From positions 15,393,274 to 15,457,273 of the forward strand of contig CM067302.1 in NCBI GenBank assembly GCA_034231615.1: a stretch of DNA of 64,000 nt. Reading direction: 5' to 3'. A program made the position numbers and the translations under genes. Below are positions 22,756 to 33,439 of the stretch, piece after piece. The DNA is from Meghimatium bilineatum (taxonomy: Eukaryota; Mollusca; Gastropoda; Stylommatophora; Philomycidae). Positions within the stretch are counted from its first letter, which is position 1; each line of letters begins with the position of its first letter. The notes under the pieces are model-generated. The model was not told the DNA's origin. It made no database searches and saw only the letters and a program-made list of their open reading frames with translations.

Positions 22756-23424
22756 ATAAGGGGACAATAATTCGTTAAAACAAATTTATTGACAATTGTT
22801 CTTATTATCTCCCTTTGATTGCAAAAGTAAAACCGTCTTTTAGAAAATGGCAAGTTCTCTGTTTACTGTGACTAAATTAGTGGGTTTTAAAAAAAAAATA
22901 AAGCATTATGTTAAGTGAAAGTGACTATCTAAGACACAATAGTCACATTTTCTTCCTGTAAACAGAGCCCTATTTCTATTTCGTGATTTAGATTTTAAAA
23001 GTTAGATTAGTGGTCAACCTGTGTGGTGTACTGAACTATGTATAGTAGATTAATGGTTAGCCCGTATGATGTGGAGTGTGCTATGTATGATAGACCAGTG
23101 ATCAGTCCGTGTGGTGCGAAAACCAGAAAATGGAGCAAAGATTAGTTGCACTGTTATCTGACATGCACATCGTAAATGGTGACTAAGAAAGTTTCGGGGG
23201 TTAAGTTGGCTGACTCATTCCATAGACAGCCAAGCGATCCAGTGGTCCAAAAGTCAAAGTCAAAAGTGTAGCTTACGGCTGGAGATGGATTTAACTGATA
23301 TGTCAAGGACAACTATCATTTGGAAAAACAAAGTCAATGCTATAGTTTCATACATGTCTACAAGAATCATTACTTTCAATATTAAACGCATACGGTTGCA
23401 TCTGTGGGTCCTACAAATTTCCTG
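22756..23424. other. Mostly unclassified AT-rich stretch
   Basis: 23,340-23,385 has a short match (tctacaagaatcattac) to the LINE fragment at 12,880. 23,020-23,130 repeats a short phrase three times (gttagattagtggtcaac, tagattaatggttagc, tagaccagtgatcagtc). Nothing else recognised. Confidence 0.4.
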
Positions 23425-23672
23425 CGATACAAACCACCCATGCAACAGAAAACCTTAGTAGATGACATGCCGTTATATTGAGGCTCTCTTATGGAAGCTT
23501 GTATCGTGTCATCTATACAATTATATACCCCCTCTGAGTATAAATCTCCTTCAATAGACATTGCACTAAGCGGGAAGCTGAAGTCTCCTGGGTATGAAAG
23601 AAAGATCAGAAACCCATCCCACTGTACATAAAAAGTAAGAGCTAATAGCTCGCAATTCCTGGGGTTCTGAAT
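23425..23672 (-). repeat. R1 repeat, minus strand, near full length
   Basis: Reverse complement begins near agaaccccaggaattgcg and reaches ttttctgttgcatgggtgg, the same 3' end as the copy at 20,735. An open frame of 97 codons on this strand is not conserved in other copies. Confidence 0.75.
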
Positions 23673-24040
23673 CAATCAGTCAATCAATATTAAATTGACA
23701 AATATATTTACTTGTATGGTTTATACTTCTATTGATACGGTTTGGGATGGTTAACTCCTTCCGACTCTTGGGAGACCATAAAATGTTTTTTATTGCTAAG
23801 AATTTAGTCAAAAGGTGGGTGAAACACCTCCATTAATGATGTTTTACAAAAAAGGTCATCACCTTTCTCATGAAAAAGATGGAATTATTTCATACAACAA
23901 CGGACGAATGCCCTTTTTACATTAGATTTTTTAGGTAAAATCCCGTCCACACCGAAAACGTCTCTACGGCCCTGATAGCTATCTATGGGTCTTTATGGAA
24001 CAACAAACTCCATCTCAAAATCCTCTTAGTTGCTGCTTAC
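23673..24040. other. No recognisable feature
   Basis: AT-rich with a short (TCAATC)n-like run near 23,670. No coding pattern. Confidence 0.4.
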
Positions 24041-24345
24041 GAAATGTTTGACAGATAACAGTGTAGATATCCTTTTCTCCCCTTCCAGTCCCGTCAAATA
24101 CAAATAACCAAATGGTCGGAGGGTGTCCGACAAAGTGGAGGGTGCCGCAGTAACCAAATGAACAAATAGTAAAGCAAAATGAATTAAACAAGTTACTGAA
24201 AACACTTAACTTGCCTATAAATAAAAAATATATAAAAAAGTATATATAAAAAAAACATACAATAAAACTAAACAGGATAATTCTCCACGTATCGGCACAA
24301 ATGGAACCTTTTTCAAGAGACAAACAACAGTAAACACCACAATAA
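24041..24345 (-). repeat. Solitary, diverged copy of the foldback module
   Basis: On the minus strand the order is cttgaaaaaggttcc, then taattctcctgttt-like sequence, aagtgttttcagtaac, then gttcatttggttactgc and ccaccatttgg-like flank. This is the right half of the module plus its conserved 75-bp flank. It lies outside any T-rich minisatellite, so the module exists independently of the satellite. Confidence 0.65.
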
Positions 24346-24560
24346 TAAACAGAATAGATGACTTAGCCTATCTAAAGCCACGTCTCCAAAACATAAAACC
24401 ACGTCTCCATGACGCAGGAATGGAAACATATCTAGTAAAAGAGAAAAAAATGGCAGTTTCTATTCAGTCTCATGAAAACAAGGGCAGTTTCTATCTTTTG
24501 CTCACACTCAGGCCAGGCAACACAAGGGCAGTTTCTATTGGAAATTAAGTTTATTTAGCT
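24346..24560. repeat. Short irregular repeats
   Basis: The phrase gggcagtttctat occurs near 24,482 and 24,527, with a ggcagtttctat variant near 24,452; accacgtctcc-like phrases occur near 24,378 and 24,402. Low-copy local repetition, not a regular array. Confidence 0.5.
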
Positions 24561-25484
24561 ACCATTGCTTTCAGATTGCTCACTATAAACAAATTGTCAA
24601 AGACTTTTTAAAAAAAAAATTCAAAATACACAGGTTGGAAATCTAATTTATTCATTATATGATTCCCTGACAGAAGACCCATGACAATCACATAATATTC
24701 TGAATTTATTTAATACGTCTACAGAAAATACGCTATGACCACTGATCTATATATAAATAGATTTAAGCCTTTACACTCGCCTGCGCTTAGTGTTACCATG
24801 CACCATGTAAAAAAGAATGACAAACTCGCAAACATGATCACAGTTCTCTCATTTGTACGAAGCTATACCAAGTGTGTTGATTCAAACACGTGACACGTTC
24901 GTTATATGCATATCAGTAAACTGATAGAAACCGGGACACGACAAAACCGGGCGAGATATCAGACAGCGATGTGAAGTCACAGAATTTCCCACGAGACCGC
25001 AACTAACATATATATCTGCCATTCACGTAAACAAATGCATATTTTCGTTATTTTAGTGAGAAATATGTTTTCAAAATATTGTCAAAATATTCAAGTCAAA
25101 ATAATTTGAGTTTGCTTTTTAAAAAAAAATAATTTACACAATATATGTTTTTATATTGTGAATGTGCGTTATTGTTGAAATAAATGTTCCATTAAGTATT
25201 TAAAACTCCTAAATTGCTATTTTATTTTCATCAGAAATTTAAAAAATCCGTTTTCTTGTATTAACGAAATTCTAATATGATAATTAAGAACTTAAGTCAT
25301 TAAAAACTATACATTATCACCATGTATCAAAATAATTTTTAAATATTTTTTCTTCAAAAAATGCATTCTGTCCAATAAAACAAAAAGATTACTAAATATT
25401 AAAATACATTTAAGTGGAACAGTGTAACTGATACTACAATTTCAGAGTTTTAAAAAATGACAAAAAAGTCGAGTGAAGCACTTT
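24561..25484. other. AT-rich low-copy DNA
   Basis: No repeat family or coding pattern recognised. Composition is typical of an intron or intergenic sequence. Confidence 0.4.
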
Positions 25485-25870
25485 CTAAGCAGCTCTCCTA
25501 TACCCCCGTAATCCTCTTTCGAGGCGGTATGACATAGCAGGCGCCGACATTCGAAAGCCACTCGGACGCTGAGTATCGCTCACCACTCAGCTGAGCACGT
25601 TTATGCTATTAACATTCCGTACGACCGAAAACTTCACCCCGGTGACTTCGTCCTGTCTTAACATGTCATATGGGGAGGAACCAGCCTAGATCCCAAGCGG
25701 TACTGTGACGAGCGAGCTGACTCGACACTGGCTGAACCTTGACCCCGCGGTGGAGTCTAAGACATGTGAACGGACTACTGACACTAGTTCCCATACAAAG
25801 TCAAGAGCCAACTTTTGTATGTAAAGTTCCGCGGGGAACTTGAACCTTATACGGACATTATCCCTTAACA
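25485..25870. promoter_or_regulatory. CpG-rich patch in AT-rich surroundings
   Basis: About 380 bp with many CG dinucleotides (for example tttcgaggcggtatg, aggcgccgacattcg, ccgcgggga), sharply different from both flanks. Candidate promoter-associated island or an unrecognised GC-rich repeat. A 68-codon minus-strand frame exists but shows no family signature. Confidence 0.35.
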
Positions 25871-26149
25871 TCCAAAAGTATATGTGCCACACATTTTGTT
25901 ACCAATGACAACAGTGAGGGAAGAATGTCGCGCATATTGCTTTCAAAAAAACGTTTTTATAAATAGGAGAACGGGGAAAAGTTACATAAAATCTCGCAAA
26001 ATAAATTATAGTTGTTCATTTAAATGATATTGCCAATTGTCAGATCAAAATATTTGTGTTTTGATGATTTATTAATATCTCGTACTTATTACCACCCTTG
26101 AATTTGGAGTGTATGCCCGGCTATGTCCCTTGGTAAATAAATGCTACTA

Positions 26150-26183
26150 TCTTTAACTTCCGGTTCAAATAATGGAGGTATGT
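26150..26183 (+). promoter_or_regulatory. Possible first exon or start site (weak)
   Basis: The string aacttccggttcaaataatg contains CTTCCGG, the ETS-type core often found in TATA-less promoters. It is followed by ATGGAG directly abutting gtatgt, a good splice donor. Lies about 300 bp downstream of the CpG-rich patch. Pure inference; no transcript evidence. Confidence 0.2.
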
Positions 26184-26439
26184 TTTTGTTTTCCTAAATC
26201 AAGAACTCGTTGATCTTTAACATATTAATATCGTAAAAATTAAATATCTGTGTTACTGAAATGGATTCAAGGATTTCCATATTTGCATCATGATTCGTTC
26301 AAGCTTATTTAATTCGACAAAGAAGATCTAAAGCATATTGCAATTAAACGAGAGACATGGAAAATCTTCTATAATTATTTGTCATAACAATAATTTCAAT
26401 TTGTTATAGACTGCACTACTGATAGTTAGGTGCTTGTAC

Positions 26440-26705
26440 AGAATTTTAAGAATTGTGCTACATAATTACAAATAATATAGTTAGATAACCCTTAACAAAT
26501 GCAATTCAACGATACCTCAATCACGTCTGTACGTCAACCCTGAAAAAGGATAACGTATATTTTAAATTATTTTTCGAACTAATTTCACATCAAAATATTT
26601 TACAATGAACCATATAAATATATAAAAATATAAATAAAATTTGTGACTACAAAATGTAGCTAAGCTGATAATTTCTCAATTATCTTTGTTATTTTCAATA
26701 ATACA
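26440..26705. repeat. Direct repeat flanking the 160-bp satellite, left
   Basis: Matches 29,405-29,640 in the same orientation (gtgctacataattacaaa, then caaaatgtagc further on). No coding potential. Confidence 0.75.
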
Positions 26706-26839
26706 ATTTGTTCAATAATACAAGTATTACAACCCACAAACTGTACATTGTTTTGTTCATGAAGACAAGACACACGCGGACACATCTATTCAAAATTGTT
26801 CCCATTTCTGTAATTTTTAGGTATTTATAAGTATTTAAT

Positions 26840-28140
26840 TTTTAGGTGCGAGCAGAACTAATTAATATTAAAAATGGCAGCAAATTAGCATAATTAAAGT
26901 GGAAATAAATTATGAAACTATTGAATATAATTAAATACCACAGAAATTATATATATTTGTGTTGGCAAGGGCAAGATGCAGCTGTTGATCCTATTTAATA
27001 ATTTATAGGTACGCGCAGAACTAATTAATATTAAAAATCGCAGCAAATTATCAAACTATTGAATATAATTAAATACCACATACATTATATATATTTGAGT
27101 TGGCAAATGCAAGACGCATCTGTTGATCCTATTTCTATCATTTTTAGGTGCGAGCAGAACTAATTAATATTAAAAATGGCAGCAAATTAGCTTAATTAAA
27201 ATAAAACTAAATTATGAAACTATTCAATATAATTAAATATCACATAAATTATATATATTTGTGTTGGCAAGGGCAAGGCACATCTGTTGATCCTATTTCT
27301 ATAATTTGTAGTTGCGCACAGAACTAATTAATATTAAAAATGGCAGCAAATTAGTTTAATTAAAATAAAACTAAATTATAAAATTATTGAATATAATTAA
27401 ATACAACAGAAATTATATATAATTGTGTTGGCATGGCGCATCTGTGGATCCTATTTCTATCATTTTTAGGTGCGAGTAGTACTAATTAATATTAAAAATG
27501 GCAGCAAATTAGCTTAATGAAAATAAATTATGAAACTATTGAATATAATTAGATACCACAGAAATTATATATATTTGTGTTGGCAAGGGCAAGACGCATC
27601 TGTTGATCCTATTTCTATAATTAATAGATGTGCGCAGAACTAATTTACTCAATTCATACGTATGCCGTTATAACGGAACAGAGCCGGCACTATTTAAGGA
27701 CGTCAGCCGGTTATAATGGGACTCCATATATACTCTCCAAATTGGCCTTGTTTGGTTCGTAAATGACAAGTATTATTGTTCTTACAATTCTTATATTTTT
27801 ATATTGTATATGAATTTGACATTCAATTATTTTTTTTGGATACCTTATATGACTTTCCATAGCTAATACTTTGTCTTCAGGAAGCTTGCGCCTGAATCAT
27901 GATGCGCTCCAAAAAGTTAGCCTAAAATTAATTACATCCAAACCCCGGGTATAATTACGTGCTGAAAGAGTTAATATTAAAAATGGCAGCAAATTGGCAT
28001 AATTAAAATGAAAATAAATTATCAAAATATTGAATATAAATAAATACCATAGAAACTATATATTTTTGTGTGCGCAAAGGCAAGACACAACTGTTGATTA
28101 CATTGTGCTAATCTTCAGATGAAATTTGGGCTAATAAAAT
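26840..28140. repeat. ~160-bp AT-rich satellite
   Basis: Monomers start near gtgcgagcagaactaatt at about 26,845, 27,008, 27,147, 27,309, 27,469 and 27,627 (spacings 163, 139, 162, 160 and 158). A partial monomer lies at about 27,970, and a very diverged one may lie at 28,320. Between 27,640 and 27,960 the array is interrupted by GC-richer unique sequence containing ataatgggactccatat. Confidence 0.8.
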
Positions 28141-29404
28141 TAAAAATGGTGGTAAATTTGCATAACGAACAATGTTAGTAACATTGCATCGGATTGTCTA
28201 ATTATAAAATTTTTTCATTATTTCCGATATAATATTCTACAATACATACATTTTTGTGTTTGCGAAACCTTGACAAATCTGCTGTTTATGATGTTATTAT
28301 TGTTAGATACAACCAAAGCTAATTAATATTCAAAAAATCTTATTCATATAATTAAAATTAATTTTAATATAGAATCGTTAAATGTCCTTGTTATTTATGA
28401 TAAAATGTTTCTGTGCTGCAAATGTGAGAAAACTTTCATGGATTATGTGCATAATGATGTGTTTAGTTAGTTTTGTGAGCAGCTTGTGTGGAGAAATACT
28501 GTTCAAGCACATCTACTGGTAAGTAGATCTTCTATTTCTACTGTATCTCCACCACCACCCCCCCCCCATATTATACATATAGTTAAGTTACTGGTAGCAT
28601 TATTGTGCAGTCATGTTCTAGGAATAATAGTTAAGCAATTTGTGGGGGAAAAAAATTAGTACTAAGAGTAACTTGTCAGATAGTGCTTTGTAACCTAAGT
28701 CAGATTTTGTGATTATGAGCTTCATTTCCATGTCCTGATGCCTGGAAAACTCTAAACCCCCCTGCACCCCCAACAACGGGGTTGCATGTTCCTACAGATC
28801 ATCTGTGGACCTCTTGTAAGCCATTACATTTATGAAATTATATTTCTAAATAACTTTTTAAAACAAAAAAACTGATGTTCACTATGCAGATAGATGCTAC
28901 TAAAACTACTAAATATAGCGACGTAGGTATTGTAAGTTAATGAAATTGTTATAACTTACCGGTATTACAAAATGGAACATCCGTATAGGTGATTCAAGCA
29001 GAAAATGGCACGGTGTTCCAAATTTATTTTCATCTTCCTTCATCCTCAAACATTATTAATAGTTGCAAATATCTATATAAAAATTGTCTAAGAACTTCAG
29101 AAAATTATTTACAAACATGACACATCTAAGAGATTAGTAAATAACATGGTTGTAACATACCTGTGAGCACTAAATTTGGAATAACTTCACTGTAAAATAA
29201 TATTTCAAGAAACATCGATGTCCAACTTACGCGCCAATAATCGCTGAGTAATAATCATTCACTCGTTTCAAAGTAAAGTCTAATTTAGCATCGACATTTC
29301 TGGAAAATTCCCTTATGTCTTATAGCTGCTGTGATAATATGCATAATCAGATATTTTATAGCCATGGTGAGAAATCGATAACGACTTTTAACCCGGATGT
29401 TAAT
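28141..29404. other. AT-rich low-copy DNA with one weak exon candidate
   Basis: 28,483-28,518 is a 36-bp open segment between ag and gtaagt (plus strand, would encode LVWRNTVQAHLL). Splice sites look good, but so short a segment can occur by chance. The rest shows a poly-C run near 28,556-28,567 and no other feature. Confidence 0.25.
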
Positions 29405-29640
29405 TTTAAAAATAGTGCTACATAATTACAAATAATATAGTTAGATAGCCCTTCAAAAAAATTGCAATTCAACGATACCACAACCAAGTCTGTACGTCTA
29501 CCCTGAAATTTTTTTTTCTAATGAATTTGACATCAAAATAATTTACATGAAACATATAGGAAAATATAAATAAAACTTGTGACCACAAAATGTAGCCAAG
29601 ATGATAATTTCTAATTTATCTTTGTTATTCTCAATATAAA
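29405..29640. repeat. Direct repeat flanking the 160-bp satellite, right
   Basis: Partner of 26,440-26,705, with small indels. Spacing between starts about 2.96 kb. Confidence 0.75.
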
Positions 29641-29924
29641 ACATATAAACAAAACACCAAATTCTAATGAAACAAATGAACTGCTTTTTTCAGATGACCA
29701 GGTTTAATTTCACAACAGCATTAAAAACCTGCAAGACCACCTAAGCATAATAGACACAACAGGCAAGCAATTTGGAATGAAAATCAACTTTCAGCCAAAT
29801 AATAGTAGCACTGTAACCTGCCATGCATGTCATAAGTGATGAATAAGGAAGGTTTTACTTGTGGTTGGACATATGGATAGATACACATCCTGTAAAAGAT
29901 TATTGGTAGCATTTGCTATTCAGG

Positions 29925-30105
29925 ATGTCGCCATCAACCCAGCATTTTCTGGCAGTAGAGATCTTCTAGGCAATATAAATATATTTAGTAGTTTGCCTTT
30001 GCTTTCTGAAGGGTCTGACTACACAATTGCTGTGGCGGGATTCGAACCCGGTACTTTGATCGTTAAAGACGTGCCCTGTACCTCTCCACTACAGATCTAG
30101 ACAAA
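29925..30105 (-). repeat. tRNA-derived SINE, minus strand
   Basis: The reverse complement has an A-box-like tagtggagaggtacaggg and a perfect B box ggttcgaatcc, then a body ending in gccagaaaatgctggg. The copy at 57,512 shares head and body. As a tRNA gene it would lack a foldable acceptor stem. Confidence 0.75.
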
Positions 30106-30109
30106 TATT

Positions 30110-30275
30110 ATAGGGCCTCAAAAAACGGCTATCCTGAAGTAGGATGTGTCAAACCAAAACGAACAAATATCTCCAGTCAAACTGTAAACTACAACACGAC
30201 AGATTCTAATGTCTGAACTATATCCTGCTCAGTGGTGAAAGTTTGAAAACAGGTGCAGAAGAAGAAGCTGACGAC
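30110..30275 (+). repeat. S-beta repeat, plus strand, decayed
   Basis: Contains ctgaagtaggatgtgtca, then gaactatatcctgct, and ends gcagaagaagaagc. Inserted directly beside the SINE. Confidence 0.6.
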
Positions 30276-30309
30276 ACAGCTCTCTATTTTTTACAAATGT
30301 TACATCTCT

Positions 30310-30690
30310 ACAACCCTAATTGAATGTCACCAATGTGGATCCCCTACAACCCTAATAGGATGTCTCCAATGTGGATCCCCTACACCCTAATAGAATGTCA
30401 CCAATGTAGATCCCCCTACACCCTAATAGAATGTCACCAATGTGGATCCCCTACACCCTAATAGAATGTCACCAATGTGGATCCACTACAACCCTAATAG
30501 GATGTCTCCAATGTGGATCCCCTACAACCCTAATAGGATGTCTCCAATGTGGATCCCCTACAACCCTAATAGGATGTCTCCAATGTGGATCCCCTACAAC
30601 CCTAATAGGATGTCTCCAATGTGGATCCCCTACAACCCTAATAGGATGTCTCCAATGTGGATCCCCTACAACCCTAATAGGTTATGTGTT
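30310..30690. repeat. 36-bp tandem array upstream of the VPS13-like exon
   Basis: About 10.5 units of aaccctaataggatgtct + ccaatgtggatcccctac. The left units are variants (agaatgtcac). The period is a multiple of three, so frames of about 100-120 codons stay open; these are not genes. It ends 50 bp before the exon's splice acceptor, within the presumed intron. Confidence 0.9.
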
Positions 30691-30742
30691 TTCTTATCCT
30701 ATACCTTATCCTTCAATCATATTTTAATTTCTTTATCTGTAG

Positions 30743-30894
30743 ACTTTCAAATGCTGCCATGGCCAAGTATGAGATCAAGACTCAGACTACAGCTGGTGTT
30801 GTGCACATGATGTCTGAGAGGAAGTACGCAGACATTGAGAGGTTCATCTCATGCCATCTTACGTCATCGTGCCAGAAAAAGGAGAATTGAAAAA
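30743..30894 (+). CDS. VPS13: VPS13A/C-like internal exon (frame broken)
   Basis: VPS13 proteins are very long lipid-transfer bridges at membrane contact sites. This exon lies between a ctttatctgtag acceptor and a gtatgt donor. In the first frame it reads LSNAAMAKYEIKTQTTAG then VVHMMSERKYADIE; in another frame from about 30,842 it reads VHLMPSYVIVPEKGELKK. Together these resemble the N-terminal part of human VPS13A/C (a segment with THIIETRKVLDL and KPSYLVVPQ). The two halves are offset by a 2-bp AG duplication within gacattgagagg. Without it the exon would be 150 bp and in phase with the exon at 33,104. This could be a pseudogene, a null allele or a sequencing error. The family call is from memory of the protein pattern. 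Confidence 0.7.
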
Positions 30895-31019
30895 GTATGT
30901 GACCAGTTTGTTATTGTGATCATATATTGTTTGTGCTGGAGAAGTTAGCTTCAACATTTTCAAATCAATGAGCAGCACAAATCAAAGAAAAATTGTTGTT
31001 TGAATTATCTTTTGAGATG

Positions 31020-31435
31020 TGTGATTCATGTGGAGTTTCATAGATGTGTGATTCAAGAGGTGTTTAATAGATTTGTGATTCATGTGGTGTTTAATAGATT
31101 TGTGATTCATGTGGAGTTTCATAGATGTGTGTTCATATGTGTTTTGTAGATTTGTGATTCATGTGTTTTGTAGATTTGTGATTCATGTGTTTCATAGATT
31201 TGTGATTCATGTGTTTTGTAGATTTGTGATTCATATGCTGTTTTGTAGATTTGTGTTTCATAGATGTGTGATTCATGTAGTGATTCATACATTTGTGATT
31301 CATGTGGTGTTTCATAGATTTGTGATTCATGTGGTGTTTCATAGATTTGTGATTCATGTGGCGTTTCATACATTTGTGATTCATGTGGCTTTTCATAGAT
31401 TTGTAATTCATGTGGTGTTTCATAGATGTTTCATA
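31020..31435. repeat. ~28-bp tandem array (24-28 bp units)
   Basis: Units of tttgtgattcatgtggtg + tttcatagat, with shorter variants containing gttttgtagat. It lies in the presumed intron between the two VPS13-like exons and shares the tttcatagat motif with the T-rich minisatellite, though the arrays are otherwise different. Confidence 0.85.
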
Positions 31436-32219
31436 AAAGGTCAAGCAAGTTTGACTGTGGTTAGCATCGTGGCAGTGATCACTGATTTTGTGTGTCTGAT
31501 TTTATGAGTCAGGCTGATCTTCTATCTTCATTTGCAATAACATAATTTATGTTTGTTCTCCATCCTTCATATTTTCCATGATAAAGATCTTATTGTTTAA
31601 ATGTAGATTCCAGTCTATATTGTATGGTATTTTTTTATTTACCCATGTATGTCTTATTTCTATCTATCTGTCTGTCTATCTCTCTCTCTGTCCATCCGTC
31701 CAGCTATCCATCCATCGTCTTTTCTCTACTTGTGCTGTAAGACATCTTAAGATTGAATTGCGGATCAGTTTTTAGGTTATGGCACATTTGGCTACTTGTA
31801 TAACACATGCATTATTATTGTGATGTCTTAGAATGTTGGTAGCCATCTTGCTGTTTCCATTTTCATGTTGTGTGCTATTGCTGCATACCCATAATTCATT
31901 CTCATTAGGTGACCGAAACATTTCAATCTCTGTTTTTTAATATATTTGAGCACAGATGTTGTTCCAACAGTTTCTTGTAATCTCCTCATTTCTCACATGA
32001 TCTCTTCTTGTTTTGTTTGCTGATTTTCATAGAACATCTTATTTCACGAGTAGTAAACTTTCTCTCTTGTTCTTTAATTAGTTTCCTTGGAATGAAGATT
32101 GAATTTATGATTTATCTATTGGTTTCCAACAGGATAGATTTGTGCTTCAAAATGAGTGGAAGTCAATGCAGATGAAATGTCAGTGTGGCAACCTGTGGCT
32201 GTACTCTTAATTCAGGGTG
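31436..32219. other. Presumed intron, little structure
   Basis: Contains an imperfect (TCTA)/(TCTG)/(TCCA) microsatellite at 31,658-31,720. No exon recognised. Confidence 0.4.
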
Positions 32220-32310
32220 CAAAGAATAGGGCCACTGTCTTCTTTCCAGACATGTCATAGGAGGCAACTAAGAAAATTAGGGGACAGGCTGATAAACTGT
32301 GAAAAAAATA
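32220..32310 (+). repeat. S-beta repeat fragment
   Basis: gacatgtcataggaggcaac corresponds to gtcgtaagaggtgactaagg in the copy at 61,155. Only the central part is present. Confidence 0.45.
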
Positions 32311-32604
32311 ATCATCATCACATGTTGTCTACATTTTTTACTTTTAATTCTATGCAATAATTCTCATGGATGACATAGCGATGCAGACCAGCAGACAATC
32401 CAATTTTGTCCTATTGTGGCAGACCCCCCTAGTCTGTGGGGAATAATAGATGCAGCATCACTGTGGATGGATCAGCAAATCTGACAGAAGAGTGATGAGA
32501 TAGTTGACCCAAACATGTGTGCTTGGCTCCTGGCATGACATTAGTAATCCTGGGATACTGGCACACAGGAGTGCCTACCTTTAGGGACTAAATATGCCCC
32601 CATA

Positions 32605-32870
32605 AACTTCCCTTAAAAGTAATCATCCCAATGTGCATCCATAAACTTCCCTTGAAAGTAGTCATCCCAATGTGTGTCTATAAACTTCCCTTGAAAGTAA
32701 TCATCCCAATGTGTGTCCATAAACTTCCCTTGAAAGTAATCATCCCAATGTGCATCCATAAACTTCCCTTGAAAGTAATCATCCCAATGTGCATCCATAA
32801 ACTTCCCTTGAAAGTAATCATCCCAATGTGTATCCATAAACTTCCCTTGAAAGTAATCATCCCGATGAAA
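32605..32870. repeat. 39-bp tandem array (about 6.8 units)
   Basis: Unit aacttcccttgaaagtaatc + atcccaatgtgcatccata, with g/t and c/t variants at two positions. Open frames on both strands follow from the period. Lies 120 bp upstream of the duplicated acceptor. Confidence 0.9.
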
Positions 32871-32989
32871 ACCAAAATTCAAATCATAAATTCTGTATTG
32901 ACCTGATTGTGAACTAAAAGACAAATTATTTTGTGTTTGTCTATAAAGCTACCAGCTTTGATTTGTTTAGCTGCCATCATTGTTCATCA

Positions 32990-33062
32990 TTTTAGCTGTA
33001 GTCATGACTACATTTCATATCTGATTACAGGGATGTCAGCGTGCTGATACTAAATGTGTGTG
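32990..33062 (+). repeat. Tandem duplicate of a splice acceptor and exon start
   Basis: 73 bp nearly identical to 33,063-33,135: polypyrimidine region, ctgattacag acceptor and the first ~24 bases of the exon (ggatgtcagcgtgctgatac). If this upstream acceptor were used, the reading frame would run DVSVLILN, then intronic sequence, and stop within about 21 codons. Confidence 0.85.
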
Positions 33063-33103
33063 TTTTAGCTGCAGTCATAACTACATTTCATGTCTGATTA
33101 CAG

Positions 33104-33185
33104 GGATGTCAGCATGCTGATACTAAACTTGGGCACACTAAATGTGACCAGTGAGAAGACCAAAGAGATGCCTGTTGGAGTTCAG
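33104..33185 (+). CDS. VPS13: VPS13A/C-like internal exon
   Basis: 82-bp exon between ctgattacag and gtaggaaatg. With one base completing the previous codon it reads DVSMLILNLGTLNVTSEK then TKEMPVGVQ. It continues the VPS13 pattern of the preceding exon: in human VPS13A/C the pattern PSYLVVPQ is followed by a segment like SDLLILDFGTFQLNSKD. The phases fit exactly: the exon at 30,743 ends with AA of a Lys codon and this one supplies G. No next VPS13 exon was recognised in the remaining 30 kb. The 2.2-kb intron upstream holds two tandem arrays and an S-beta fragment. Confidence 0.7.
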
Positions 33186-33299
33186 GTAGGAAATGTTACT
33201 TTAAAGTTTTTTATTTCCACATTTATTGGTATGTCCTGAAATTTGTATTGACTGGTTAGTGGGCTCACCTCAGTGAAATTTGCTCATTGTTTCTAAACC

Positions 33300-33380
33300 C
33301 ACCATCATCATCATCATCACCATTAGAGACATCATCATCATTATTATTGTTGTTATTATTATTAACACCATTATTATTTA
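33300..33380. repeat. (ATC)n/(ATT)n trinucleotide tract
   Basis: catcatcatcatcatcacc passing into ttattattgttgttatt. Simple repeat in the presumed intron. Confidence 0.85.
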
Positions 33381-33439
33381 TTATTTATGTGGATAATATT
33401 ACAGAAATAAACACCACCAGACGCTTGCCTGTCAAATGA

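Noticed and set aside
28483-28518. A 36-bp exon of the VPS13-like or cyclase gene
   Set aside because: Splice sites are attractive, but the 12 residues match nothing I recognise and the length is too short to exclude chance; kept only as a weak note.
29925-30105. A genuine tRNA gene (perfect B box on the minus strand)
   Set aside because: Related copies with the same non-tRNA body exist at 57,512, and no acceptor stem closes around it. It is a SINE head.
30310-30690. Telomere-like AACCCTAA in each unit of the 36-bp array
   Set aside because: The hexamer occurs once per 36 bp and is not repeated in tandem, so it is not an interstitial telomere.
31109-31507. His/Val-rich 132-codon frame
   Set aside because: By-product of the 24-28 bp array; the frame would run through intron sequence beside a good exon.
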